A stretch of DNA of 64,000 bases from positions 372,001-436,000 of the forward strand of contig NZ_CP069354.1 in the NCBI RefSeq assembly GCF_016864375.1, written 5' to 3'. The position numbers and the translations under genes are program-made. The stretch comes from Microvirga sp. VF16. GTDB lineage: Bacteria; Pseudomonadota; Alphaproteobacteria; Rhizobiales; Beijerinckiaceae. Each line of letters begins with the position of its first letter. Position 1 is the stretch's first letter. The notes beneath the pieces were generated by a model that did not search any database, was not told the origin of the DNA, and saw only the letters and a program-made list of their open reading frames with translations. Positions 9,554 to 18,030 of the stretch are shown piece after piece.

Positions 9554-10488
9554 TCGAGATCGAGCATCTCACCAAGCGCTATGGCGCGACGACCGTCGTC
9601 GACGACGTGTCCTTCCGGGTCGATGAGGGAACGATCGCGGTCGTCGTCGGTACGTCGGGCGCGGGCAAATCGACCCTGCTGCGCATGATCAACCGCCTCG
9701 TCGAGCCAAGCTCGGGCCGCGTGCTCATCGACGGTGAAGACACCATGACGATCCCGGAGGACGAGCTGCGGCACCGGATCGGCTACGTGATCCAGGGCTA
9801 CGGGCTGTTTCCTCATCGAACGGTCACGGAAAACATCGCCACCGTGCCGCGTCTTCTCGGCTGGGACAAAAGGCGGATCGCGGCCCGCGTCGAGGAACTG
9901 CTCGATCTGTTCCAGCTTGATCCGGCGGAATTCGCCAGAAAATTCCCGCACGAGCTGTCCGGCGGTCAGCAGCAGCGTGTCGGCGTCGCGCGGGCGCTCG
10001 CAGCAAAGCCCGCTCTTCTCCTGATGGACGAGCCCTTCGGCGCGCTCGATCCGGTCATCCGCAGCAAGGCGCAGGACGATCTCATCGCGATCCAGCGCCG
10101 CCTCGGCACCACCATCGTTCTCGTCACGCACGACATGAACGAGGCCTTCCAACTGGGCGACAAGATCGCCGTGATGGATCGGGCAGGGCTCCTGCAATAT
10201 GCGACGCCTGCGGAACTGCTCACACATCCGGCGGAAGATTTCGTCGAGCAGCTTGTGGGAACGGCGGAGCGGCCTTTCCGTCTCCTGTCCCTGATTCGCG
10301 TGCAGGAAGCTCTCGAGCAGGGTGCCGTCGAGGGAGAGCCCATCCTCGTCACCGATTCCTTACGGGATGCTCTCTCACGGCTGATCTGGGTGGGAAGGAA
10401 CGAACTGCCAGTCGCGGATGTTTCCGGTGCCATCGTCGGACGCGTCAGCGTGAGGGGCATCATGGCGCATGGGCGGCCCGTCCCATGA
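9550..10488 (+). CDS. yehX: Osmoprotectant ABC transporter ATP-binding protein (YehX-like)
   Basis: A 312-residue ABC ATPase. Walker A is GTSGAGKST, the signature is LSGGQQQRVGVARAL, Walker B is LLLMDEPFGALDP and the switch His is in VLVTHDMNEA. After the ABC core, roughly residues 240-312 form a tail resembling the start of a CBS-type regulatory region (RDALSRLIWVGRNELPVADV), as in betaine/proline transporters where CBS domains sense ionic strength. Only one such unit seems to be present. It overlaps the neighbouring permease genes by 4 bases at each end. Confidence 0.92.
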   Translation: MIEIEHLTKRYGATTVVDDVSFRVDEGTIAVVVGTSGAGKSTLLRMINRLVEPSSGRVLIDGEDTMTIPEDELRHRIGYVIQGYGLFPHRTVTENIATVPRLLGWDKRRIAARVEELLDLFQLDPAEFARKFPHELSGGQQQRVGVARALAAKPALLLMDEPFGALDPVIRSKAQDDLIAIQRRLGTTIVLVTHDMNEAFQLGDKIAVMDRAGLLQYATPAELLTHPAEDFVEQLVGTAERPFRLLSLIRVQEALEQGAVEGEPILVTDSLRDALSRLIWVGRNELPVADVSGAIVGRVSVRGIMAHGRPVP

Positions 10489-11240
10489 GCGGCCGTTCGC
10501 TCGTCCTGCGTGGTGCAGCGCTGCTCCTGCTGGTGCTCTTCATCACTGCACCGCAGCTCTTCGCGTTCGCGTTCAAGCCCCTGACCGTGAACGATGCGCC
10601 GGCGATCTACAATCAGGGCAGCCTGCTCGCCCTGACCCTATCGCACTTACGCATCGTGTTTCTGGCGACGCTGGCCAGCACGATTCTCGCCGTGGGGCTC
10701 GGCATCTTCGTCACGCGTCCGTCAGGAAGCGAGTTCCTGCCGCTCTCGCGCAGCCTCGTGAATATCGGCCAGACCTTTCCGCCCATCGCAGTCCTGGCGA
10801 TTGCGGTGCCGCTCGTCGGTTTCGGCGAGAAGCCGACCTTCATCGCGCTCTTTCTCTACGGTCTTCTGCCGATCTTCGAGAACACGCTCACCGGCCTGAT
10901 GGAAGTGTCGCCGCAGACGCTTGAAGCCGCCAAGGGCATGGGCATGAATCCGCGTCAGCGTCTCATGCAGGTCGAACTCCCGCTCGCACTGCCGGTGATC
11001 CTGGCCGGCATTCGTCTCTCGGTGATCATCAGTCTCGGTACCGCCACCATCGGCTCGACGGTGGCGGCGAAGGGATTGGGCGAGGTCATCATTGCCGGCC
11101 TTCAATCCAACAACGTCGCCTTCGTGCTGCAGGGCGGATTGGTGGTTGCGTTGCTCGCCGTTCTGATCCACGACGGATTGGGGATAGTCGAACGGGTGGT
11201 TGCTGGAAGGCTGGGCCGCCCCGTGGACGAGGCCCCATGA
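10485..11240 (+). CDS. yehW: Osmoprotectant ABC transporter permease, short form (YehW-like)
   Basis: A 251-residue inner-membrane permease with about six helices and the EAA loop EAAKGMGMNPRQRLMQVELP, very similar to that of the long permease. The two probably form a heterodimer over the ATPase. The start overlaps the ATPase stop by 4 bases and the stop overlaps the heme oxygenase start by 4 bases (ATGA at 11237-11240), which physically couples transport to the photoreceptor genes. Confidence 0.92.
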   Translation: MSGRSLVLRGAALLLLVLFITAPQLFAFAFKPLTVNDAPAIYNQGSLLALTLSHLRIVFLATLASTILAVGLGIFVTRPSGSEFLPLSRSLVNIGQTFPPIAVLAIAVPLVGFGEKPTFIALFLYGLLPIFENTLTGLMEVSPQTLEAAKGMGMNPRQRLMQVELPLALPVILAGIRLSVIISLGTATIGSTVAAKGLGEVIIAGLQSNNVAFVLQGGLVVALLAVLIHDGLGIVERVVAGRLGRPVDEAP

Positions 11241-11803
11241 CACTTCTCGAACGCCTGAAAATCGAAACCCGCGCAGCACATGACAGGATCGAGGCAGCCA
11301 TCGATCTCGACCGCCGAATCTCATCGCGTGATGCCTATAGGGATCTGCTGATCCGCTTTTACGGCTTCCACGAGGCCTGGGAGAGCGAAGCCCTCGAAGC
11401 GGCTCCGGATCGGACGTTCTTTCAGAGCCGCTGCAAGGCGCAGCTTCTCGCCAGAGATATCGAGGCTCTGGGACTCACCTCCGACGAGATCATTCAATTG
11501 CCGCAAGGTCGACCACTCATGCCGCTGCGGGCCCCCGAGGCGGTGCTGGGCAGCATGTATGTGGTCGAGGGCTCGACGCTTGGCGGCGCCATCATCGCGC
11601 GCGAGGTCGAGCGAAAGCTCGGGCTCAATGCGGAGACAGGTTGCGCCTATTTCCGCAGCTACGGCCGCGATATCGCTGCCATGTGGAAATCGTTCGGCGC
11701 GGTGCTTCTGGAGGCTTCGTCACCAGAAACCGATGATCTGATCGTCGCATCTGCGCAACAAACCTTCGATGTGATGCATGACTGGCTGTGCGAGGTTCCA
11801 TGA
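11237..11803 (+). CDS. bphO: Biliverdin-producing heme oxygenase
   Basis: Opens heme to biliverdin IX-alpha, iron and CO in the cytosol, making the bilin chromophore for the bacteriophytochrome encoded next. The 188-residue product is of the short BphO type. The proximal heme ligand is His15 in ETRAAHDRIE, and the distal helix is represented by LGSMYVVEGSTLGGAIIARE, with the Gly-rich kink of the family. The start overlaps the permease stop and the stop overlaps bphP (ATGA at 11800-11803). The pairing with bphP makes biliverdin supply its likely main role rather than iron scavenging. Confidence 0.95.
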   Translation: MTLLERLKIETRAAHDRIEAAIDLDRRISSRDAYRDLLIRFYGFHEAWESEALEAAPDRTFFQSRCKAQLLARDIEALGLTSDEIIQLPQGRPLMPLRAPEAVLGSMYVVEGSTLGGAIIAREVERKLGLNAETGCAYFRSYGRDIAAMWKSFGAVLLEASSPETDDLIVASAQQTFDVMHDWLCEVP

Positions 11804-14043
11804 CGCTGCAAACGCCGCAAGACATCGATCTGACCGCCTGCGAGCGGGAGCCGATCCACATTCCCGGCAGCATCCAGCCGCACGGGATGCTTCTCGCGAT
11901 CAGGCTGTCCGACAGGACGATTGCCTATGCCAGCACCAACATCGCCGAGACCTTCGGGTTCGATCCGGCTGATGTTCTCGGCCGGCCTTTCGAGCAGGTG
12001 CTGCCGGCTCTGAGCGCGGAATTCAGCGCGCAGCTGGACGATCCGCCATCGGCGGGAAGCACGCGTTTCGTCAGGACCATCCAGGTCCAGACCGCGCGGG
12101 AGGAACGATTCTACGAGACGGCAATCTCCCGCTCGGGCGAGCATGCCGTTCTCGAACTGGAAGAGCCGCCCTTCGGTGCAATCTCCAGCATCGATGCGCT
12201 CTATCCCACATTGCGCCGATTCGTGGAACAGCTGCAGGGAGCCTCCACGGTCGAGGTCCTGTGCAGCCTTGCGGCGCAGGATATCCGCCGCATGACCGGC
12301 TTCGACCGGGTGCTGATCTACCGCTTCGACGAGCAGTGGAACGGCACCGTCATCGCCGAGGACCGCAACGAGGCGCTGCCTTCCTATCTCGACCTGCGCT
12401 TCCCCGCCTCCGACATTCCCGCCCAGGCGCGGGAGCTCTATCGGCGTAACCGGTTGCGCATCATTCCCGATGCGAATTATACACCTGTCCCGATCCAGTC
12501 GTGCGATCCCGCGCCGCTGGACTTGAGCGACTCGGTGCTGCGTAGCGTCTCGCCGGTTCATCTCGAATACATGCGCAACATGGGGACGCTTGCCTCCATG
12601 TCGATCTCGATCCTGCGCGACGGCAAGCTGTGGGGCCTGATCTCCTGCCACAACAAGGAGCCGAAGCGGGTCTCGCTGCAGGTGCGCAACGGCTGCGATT
12701 TCCTCACGCAGATCTTTTCCCTGCAGCTGGAGGCACGGGAGAACACGACTCTCGCCGAAAACCGCGTGCGCCTCGGTGCCGTGCAGACACGGCTTCTCGC
12801 CCATATGGCCGCGGAGGAGCATTTCATCGCGGGGCTGGTGAACCATCCGGACGACCTGATGATGCTCGCGGGTGCGAAAGGAGCCGCCGTGCTGACGCAG
12901 GATCATTGCTGGTGCGTGGGCCAAACCCCCGATGAGGAACAGGTTCGGGCTCTGTTCGACTGGCTGTCCGAGAACCATCAGGAGGATGTCTTTGTCGCTG
13001 ACAATCTGTCCGAGGTGTATCCAGCGGCGAAAGCCTTTGCCGACAAGGCGAGCGGGCTGCTCTCGATTTCAATCTCGAAGGTGCATTCGAGCTACGTGCT
13101 CTGGTTCCGCCCCGAGGTCGTGCAGAATGTCAAATGGGGCGGAAATCCGCAAAAACCTGTCGAGGAGGAGGCGGGAGGCTTAAGGCTCCATCCCCGGCGC
13201 TCCTTCGAGATCTGGAAGGAGACGGTGCGCGACCGCTCCCTGCCTTGGGATCGAAGCGAGGTCGAGGCGGTCAAGGAACTTCGCAACGCCATCGTCGGCA
13301 TCGTGCTGCGTCGGGCCGAGGAACTGGCGGCGCTCTCGGAGGAATTGCGCCGCAGTAACAAAGAGCTGGAGTCCTTCTCCTATTCGGTCTCGCACGACCT
13401 GCGGGCACCATTCCGGCACATCGTCGGCTATTCCGAACTTTTGAAGAAACAGGAATGGAGCGATCTGTCGGAAAAGGGCAAGCGCTACATCGACACAATC
13501 ATCGATGCCGCCTACACGGCTGGAACCCTCGTCGACAACCTGCTGCGCTTCTCGCAGATGGGCCGCACGGCTCTGAAGCCCCGGCAGGTCGACGTCGCCG
13601 GCATGGTTGAGGAGATCCTGCAGAAACTGGCCATGGAATCGGGGAACCGCCGGATCCAGTGGATCGTTGGGGACTTGCCGGCGGTGAATGCCGATCCGGT
13701 ACTGATTCGGCTTGTCTTCGAAAACCTGCTAGACAATGCCGTCAAATACACCCGCACCCGGGAGAAGGCACGTATCGAGATCGGCTCCTATCGGAACAAT
13801 CGGGAGACGGTCTATTTCGTGCGCGACAACGGGGTCGGGTTCGATATGAAGTACATCGAAAAGCTGTTTGGCGTTTTCCAGCGTCTGCACCGAATGGAAG
13901 ACTTCGAGGGAACCGGGATCGGGCTGGCCAATGTACGCCGCATTGTGGAAAGACATGGAGGCCGGGCCTGGGCCGAGGGAGTGCTCGACAAGGGAGCGAC
14001 CTTCTCCATCGCCCTGCCGGATCAGAGTGAAGGAGCCGCATGA
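11800..14043 (+). CDS. bphP: Bacteriophytochrome histidine kinase
   Basis: A 747-residue red/far-red photoreceptor kinase. The layout is PAS (about 10-115), GAF (about 130-300), PHY (about 310-500), HisKA dimerisation helix (about 520-590) and HATPase (about 630-745). The biliverdin-binding Cys is Cys14 in LTACEREPIHIPGSIQPHG, the position usual for bacteriophytochromes. The GAF lasso contains PASDIPAQARELY and HLEYMRNMGTLASMSISI. The phospho-acceptor is His532 in SYSVSHDLRAPFRH, and DNGVGFDM and GTGIGLANVRRI are nucleotide-binding boxes. I start at 11800 because the ATG overlaps the bphO stop. An ATG 12 bases earlier lacks any advantage. The kinase presumably signals to the receiver encoded immediately downstream. 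Confidence 0.96.
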   Translation: MTLQTPQDIDLTACEREPIHIPGSIQPHGMLLAIRLSDRTIAYASTNIAETFGFDPADVLGRPFEQVLPALSAEFSAQLDDPPSAGSTRFVRTIQVQTAREERFYETAISRSGEHAVLELEEPPFGAISSIDALYPTLRRFVEQLQGASTVEVLCSLAAQDIRRMTGFDRVLIYRFDEQWNGTVIAEDRNEALPSYLDLRFPASDIPAQARELYRRNRLRIIPDANYTPVPIQSCDPAPLDLSDSVLRSVSPVHLEYMRNMGTLASMSISILRDGKLWGLISCHNKEPKRVSLQVRNGCDFLTQIFSLQLEARENTTLAENRVRLGAVQTRLLAHMAAEEHFIAGLVNHPDDLMMLAGAKGAAVLTQDHCWCVGQTPDEEQVRALFDWLSENHQEDVFVADNLSEVYPAAKAFADKASGLLSISISKVHSSYVLWFRPEVVQNVKWGGNPQKPVEEEAGGLRLHPRRSFEIWKETVRDRSLPWDRSEVEAVKELRNAIVGIVLRRAEELAALSEELRRSNKELESFSYSVSHDLRAPFRHIVGYSELLKKQEWSDLSEKGKRYIDTIIDAAYTAGTLVDNLLRFSQMGRTALKPRQVDVAGMVEEILQKLAMESGNRRIQWIVGDLPAVNADPVLIRLVFENLLDNAVKYTRTREKARIEIGSYRNNRETVYFVRDNGVGFDMKYIEKLFGVFQRLHRMEDFEGTGIGLANVRRIVERHGGRAWAEGVLDKGATFSIALPDQSEGAA

Positions 14044-14493
14044 ATGGCGGAGCTGAAGCCGATTCTGCTGGTCGAGGACAACCCGAAGGATCTCGAACTG
14101 ACCATGGCGGCCCTGGAGCAGAGCCAGCTCGCCAACGAGGTCGTCGTGGTGCGCGACGGCGAGGAGGCGCTCGATTTTCTCTATCGCCGCGGCGCCCATG
14201 AAAACCGCAACACCGCCGACCCGGCCGTCGTCCTGCTCGATCTCAAGCTGCCGAAGATTGATGGGCTCGAGGTGCTGGAGGCGGTCAAGGCCGATCCGCA
14301 CTTGAGGCAGACACCTGTCGTCATGCTCACTTCGTCGCGGGAGGAAAGCGACCTCGTGCGCAGCTACGAGCTCGGCGTGAACGCATTCGTGGTAAAGCCC
14401 GTGGGGTTTCGCGAGTTCTTCGACGCGATCCAGGATCTCGGTGTATTCTGGGCTATCCTCAACGAGCCGCCGCCGCGGCGCAACGGAGGATAG
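14044..14493 (+). CDS. Single-domain response regulator (Rcp1-like), phytochrome partner
   Basis: A 149-residue receiver of the Rcp1 type found downstream of phytochrome kinases. The acidic pocket is ILLVEDNPKD, the phospho-acceptor Asp66 lies in VVLLDLKLPKIDGLE, and VMLTSSREESD and FVVKPVGFREF supply the switch Thr/Ser and Lys. Such receivers are longer than CheY because of extra loops (here RRGAHENRN) that mediate dimerisation. The start codon directly follows the bphP stop, so the pair is translationally coupled. With no output domain, it probably relays phosphate or acts by protein contact. Confidence 0.93.
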   Translation: MAELKPILLVEDNPKDLELTMAALEQSQLANEVVVVRDGEEALDFLYRRGAHENRNTADPAVVLLDLKLPKIDGLEVLEAVKADPHLRQTPVVMLTSSREESDLVRSYELGVNAFVVKPVGFREFFDAIQDLGVFWAILNEPPPRRNGG

Positions 14494-14501
14494 AGATATC
14501 G

Positions 14502-15551
14502 ATGAATCGGCCGCCCGTCATCCTGTCCGATCGGGAGCTGCGCATCCTCCTCCTGGAGGACAGCGCGCTCGATGCCGAGCTGGTGACGGAAGCCCTGATC
14601 GATGCCCGGCTTCCCGTATCGATCGAGCGGGTGGTGTCCGCCGATGAATTCACAAAGGCCGTTCGGGAGGAAAGCTGGGATCTCATTCTCGCCGATTATC
14701 TTCTGCCGGCCTTCAATGGCCTGAAAGCGCTCGAGATCGCCCGGGACATATCTCCCGCCACGCCCTTCGTGTTCGTTTCCGGCGCCCTGGGCGAAGAGGT
14801 TGCCGTCGAGGCCTTGAAGCGCGGCGCGACGGATTACGTCCTCAAGGACAAGCTCGACCGCCTGCCCGCCACCGTCCTGCGGGCCTTGGCCGAAGCCCGC
14901 GAGCGCGATGAGAAAAGGCAGGCGCAGGGTGCCCTGCAGCAGATGCTCGATGAGCGCACGGCGCTTCTGCACGAGCTCGATCATCGGGTGAAGAACAATC
15001 TCCAGCTGCTGCTCTCCCTGGTCGGAATCGAGTTCCGTCAGGCCAAGGACGAGCAGGTGCGCCAGGTGCTCGGGCGCATGAAGGAGCGCATGCAGGCTCT
15101 CGCCGCCGCCCATCGCGACCTCTATGATGGGCAGGGATCGGCGCGGTTCGATGCCTCGCGCTTTGCCAGGGGCTTGTGCGAGGAGCTGGCTGCGTCCGTT
15201 CCTGGCGTGAGGATCACGCCGGAATTCGAAATCGGGAATGTGGAGGTCGAGGCCGCCAAGGCAGCCCCCATGGCGCTTCTGTTCAACGAGATCGTCGTCA
15301 ATGCACTCACACACGCCTACCGGGAACGGCAAGGAAAGTTGAAGCTCACGCTCCGGATCCACGATGGCACGCTGCTCTTCCGGATCTCGGATGATGCCTT
15401 CAGTCTCGAGGAAAAGCAGGCCGCGAAGGACAGCGCCTCCGGGACCATCCTGAAAGCTCTCGCGCGCCAGCTCGACGCTGGTGTTGAATGGCCGCTCGAC
15501 AATCCCGCCGTTCTGGTGTGTGTCACCATGCCCATCCAGGATGTCGGCTAG
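14502..15551 (+). CDS. Receiver-HisKA_2 sensor kinase (HWE/HisKA_2 class)
   Basis: A 349-residue hybrid with a receiver first (about 12-130; RILLLEDSALDAELV, acceptor Asp in DLILADYLLPAFNG) followed by a HisKA_2-type kinase with His161 in LLHELDHRVKNNLQLLLSLV and an HATPase lacking some canonical boxes. There is no sensor domain, so the receiver is the likely input: phosphate from the phytochrome or its receiver could gate this kinase. It starts 8 bases after the preceding receiver gene and ends at the base before the next kinase gene. Confidence 0.9.
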   Translation: MNRPPVILSDRELRILLLEDSALDAELVTEALIDARLPVSIERVVSADEFTKAVREESWDLILADYLLPAFNGLKALEIARDISPATPFVFVSGALGEEVAVEALKRGATDYVLKDKLDRLPATVLRALAEARERDEKRQAQGALQQMLDERTALLHELDHRVKNNLQLLLSLVGIEFRQAKDEQVRQVLGRMKERMQALAAAHRDLYDGQGSARFDASRFARGLCEELAASVPGVRITPEFEIGNVEVEAAKAAPMALLFNEIVVNALTHAYRERQGKLKLTLRIHDGTLLFRISDDAFSLEEKQAAKDSASGTILKALARQLDAGVEWPLDNPAVLVCVTMPIQDVG

Positions 15552-17690
15552 ATGGAAGGCCGAAGATTCAACACCGGATCATCGATTGAGGGGCGCCCCG
15601 AAGGCGCCCGCACATCGCTGCGGCAGGTGTTGTGGGGACTGGTGCTGGTTCTCGCCCTGCCGACGATTCTGGTGGCCGCTGGGGGGCTTTATTCAAGCTA
15701 TCAGGCCGAGCGTCAGGCCACCGATCTGCGCATGCAGGAAACGGCCCGCGCCCTGAGCCTATCGCTCGATCGCGAAATCGAAAAATCGGTAGTGGCCCTG
15801 CAGGTTCTAGCTCAGTCGTCCAGTCTCGCCAGAGGGGACTTCGAAGAGTTTTATCAGCGGGCGAAAAACACTCCTCTCTCGGAGCCCTCCTGGGTGGCTC
15901 TTTTCGAACCCGAAGGGCGAGTGATCTTCAACACCCACGTGCCTTACGGCGTCATCCTGCCGAACAGTAACCGTCCGAATGTTCTGCAGCGCGTTCAGGA
16001 ATCCCGTAAGCCGCATGTGTCCGATCTATATGTGGGCTCATTGACGGGACAGCGCCTGATCATCATCGATGCCCCGGTCATTCTCGATGAGAGGGTCGCC
16101 TATATCCTGTCGCTCGCGATTACGCCGGATGTCTTCCAGAACATCATCCGCGATCAAAGGATTGCCGAAGGCTGGAATGCCGCGGTGCTCGATCGCAGCA
16201 GGCGGATCGTGGCCCGCTCCAGGTCGCCAGAGCGATTCGTCGGGCAGCTTGCCAGCCCTTACATTCAGGAGGCCCTTGCGGCCGCGCAGGAAGGCCGGCT
16301 CCAGAGCGTCACGCTGGATGGCATTCCAGTGCGCACTTATTTCAGCCAGTCTCCGACCTATGGCTGGTCTTTCGTCATCAGCATCCCGGAAGCGGAACTG
16401 GCCAAATCGGCGCAGCGCTCTCTCTTCTGGCTCACGATTCTCGGAGCTGTCATCCTGGGCGGCATTCTCCTGGCGGTTCTGCTTTCCCGCTCCATCGCCA
16501 AGCGGGTCGACCAGCTTGTGGCGGCAGCGCGAGCCCTCGGGCGTGGAGATGAAGTCGCCGATCCGACGACGACGCGAGTTCTGGAGTTCGACACGATCAA
16601 GAAGGCTCTCGTGGAGGCGGCCACCGGCATCCGCACGCACGAGCGCGAGCGGGATGAGGTTCTCGCCCATGTGGCCGAGAGCGAAGCGCGCCTGCGCCTG
16701 GCGCTCAATGCGGGACATCTCGGCTCCTGGGAGTTCGTCCCTTCCACGGGGGCCTTCACCACATCGGCCATCTGCCGCGCTCATTTCGGGCGTGGACCCG
16801 ACGAGCCATTCTCCTATGCGGATCTGGTTGCGTCGATCCATCCTGACGATCGTGCGATGCAGGCGGAAGCCGTCGCGCAGGCTCTCGCAACCCGCACAGA
16901 CCTTCATGTGGAGTATCGGGCGGTCTGGCCAGACGGCAGCGAGCGCTGGATTCGGGTGAGCGGTCGCATGAGAATCGGACCGGATGGACAGCTGTCCATG
17001 GTCGGCGTTTCACAGGACATCACCGAGCGCCGGCTCGCCGAGGAGCGGCAGGCGCTTCTGCTTCACGAACTCAATCATCGGGTCAAGAATACGCTGGCGA
17101 CGGTTCAATCGGTCGCCTCGCTGACCAGGCGCTCCGCCGACAGCAATGATCCGGCCGCGTGGAACGCCTTCATGGATCGGTTGCACGGGATGGCCAAGAC
17201 TCATGACCTTCTCACGGCCACTCAATGGCAGGGTGCGCTTCTGGAAGACGTGCTGAAGAACGAGCTGGAGCCCTATCAGGATGGCATGCAGCAGCGCATC
17301 CGCCTGCGCGGTCCGCGGATCAATCTGCAGCCGGGCGCTGTTCTGGCTCTGGGGCTTGCCATCCACGAACTGGCGACGAACGCCGTCAAGTACGGCTCGC
17401 TTTCCGTTCCGGATGGCAAGGTTCACGTGATGTGGGCCGTCGCGTCAGGAAGCGGACAACCTGCACTTCTTGTGGAATGGGTCGAGAGCGGTGGCCCTCC
17501 GGTAAAGCAACCCGAGCGTCAGGGGTTTGGATCCAAGCTTATTCAGCGCGGCCTCGCGCAGCAGCTTGGAGGCGAGATCAAGCTCGATTTCGCACCGGCC
17601 GGAATCCGCTGCGTCATCACCTTCCCGATTTCGACCCTGGCCCTCGACCTGAGCGATGCGGACGAGACCTGCGAGCGCTATGCGTCTTGA
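15552..17690 (+). CDS. Membrane sensor kinase: Cache, HAMP, PAS, HWE kinase
   Basis: A 712-residue integral-membrane kinase. A first membrane helix near residues 27-50 (LWGLVLVLALPTILVAAGGLY) and a second near 290-312 flank a periplasmic Cache-like domain. HAMP follows (SRSIAKRVDQLVAAARALGRG), then a PAS_3-type domain with its PAC tail (VSQDITERRLAEERQ), then an HWE kinase with His509 in LLHELNHRVKNTLATVQSVA. The HATPase ends with the family GFGSKLIQRGLAQQLGG box. Starting at the base after the upstream stop, it is probably the last gene of the phytochrome block. The ligand is unknown. Confidence 0.92.
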   Translation: MEGRRFNTGSSIEGRPEGARTSLRQVLWGLVLVLALPTILVAAGGLYSSYQAERQATDLRMQETARALSLSLDREIEKSVVALQVLAQSSSLARGDFEEFYQRAKNTPLSEPSWVALFEPEGRVIFNTHVPYGVILPNSNRPNVLQRVQESRKPHVSDLYVGSLTGQRLIIIDAPVILDERVAYILSLAITPDVFQNIIRDQRIAEGWNAAVLDRSRRIVARSRSPERFVGQLASPYIQEALAAAQEGRLQSVTLDGIPVRTYFSQSPTYGWSFVISIPEAELAKSAQRSLFWLTILGAVILGGILLAVLLSRSIAKRVDQLVAAARALGRGDEVADPTTTRVLEFDTIKKALVEAATGIRTHERERDEVLAHVAESEARLRLALNAGHLGSWEFVPSTGAFTTSAICRAHFGRGPDEPFSYADLVASIHPDDRAMQAEAVAQALATRTDLHVEYRAVWPDGSERWIRVSGRMRIGPDGQLSMVGVSQDITERRLAEERQALLLHELNHRVKNTLATVQSVASLTRRSADSNDPAAWNAFMDRLHGMAKTHDLLTATQWQGALLEDVLKNELEPYQDGMQQRIRLRGPRINLQPGAVLALGLAIHELATNAVKYGSLSVPDGKVHVMWAVASGSGQPALLVEWVESGGPPVKQPERQGFGSKLIQRGLAQQLGGEIKLDFAPAGIRCVITFPISTLALDLSDADETCERYAS

Positions 17691-17715
17691 TGACGGATAG
17701 GACACAGTCCCCTAT

Positions 17716-17808
17716 GTCATCCCCGGCGGTCCGCAGGACCGGGACGGGGATCCATGGCGTTGAGCACGTGGGTGGATCCCTTCCCTCGCTTCGCTCACCG
17801 GGGATGAC
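17716..17808. repeat. Intergenic palindromic repeat, family 1
   Basis: Ends are a perfect 11-base inverted repeat, GTCATCCCCGG at 17716-17726 and CCGGGGATGAC at 17798-17808. The left part is nearly identical to the element at 54059. The element lies directly after the phytochrome block and may also help end the transcript. Confidence 0.75.
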
Positions 17809-17845
17809 AGCGAGGCGCTAAAGTGCCATTTCCAGGTGATGGGCT

Positions 17846-17998
17846 AGCGCATCGTGCGGACCCAGCGGGCCGCGTCAGCGAAAAGTGGGCCCGGTTTTCG
17901 CTGGCGCGGCCCGCTGGGTCCGCTCCGAACGATGCGCTGCTTAAGGAATTGGGCATCGGATTGGATCCCAAAAGTGGATCCACTTTTGGGTCCGATGC
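17846..17998. repeat. Large intergenic palindrome pair, family 2
   Basis: Bases 17846-17884 pair with 17895-17938 as a near-perfect arm of about 39 bases; the only break is a small insertion near ACGATGCGCT on the right side. A second hairpin follows: GCATCGGA 17953-17960 with TCCGATGC 17991-17998, enclosing CCCAAAAGTGG 17967-17977 with CCACTTTTGGG 17980-17990. No reading frame or U tract is present. This looks like a mobile intergenic palindrome rather than a gene. The 340-base gap 17691-18030 holds only this and the preceding repeat. Confidence 0.8.
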
Positions 17999-18030
17999 TA
18001 TAAGCCATTGTCCCCTCATCCGGTGCCTTT

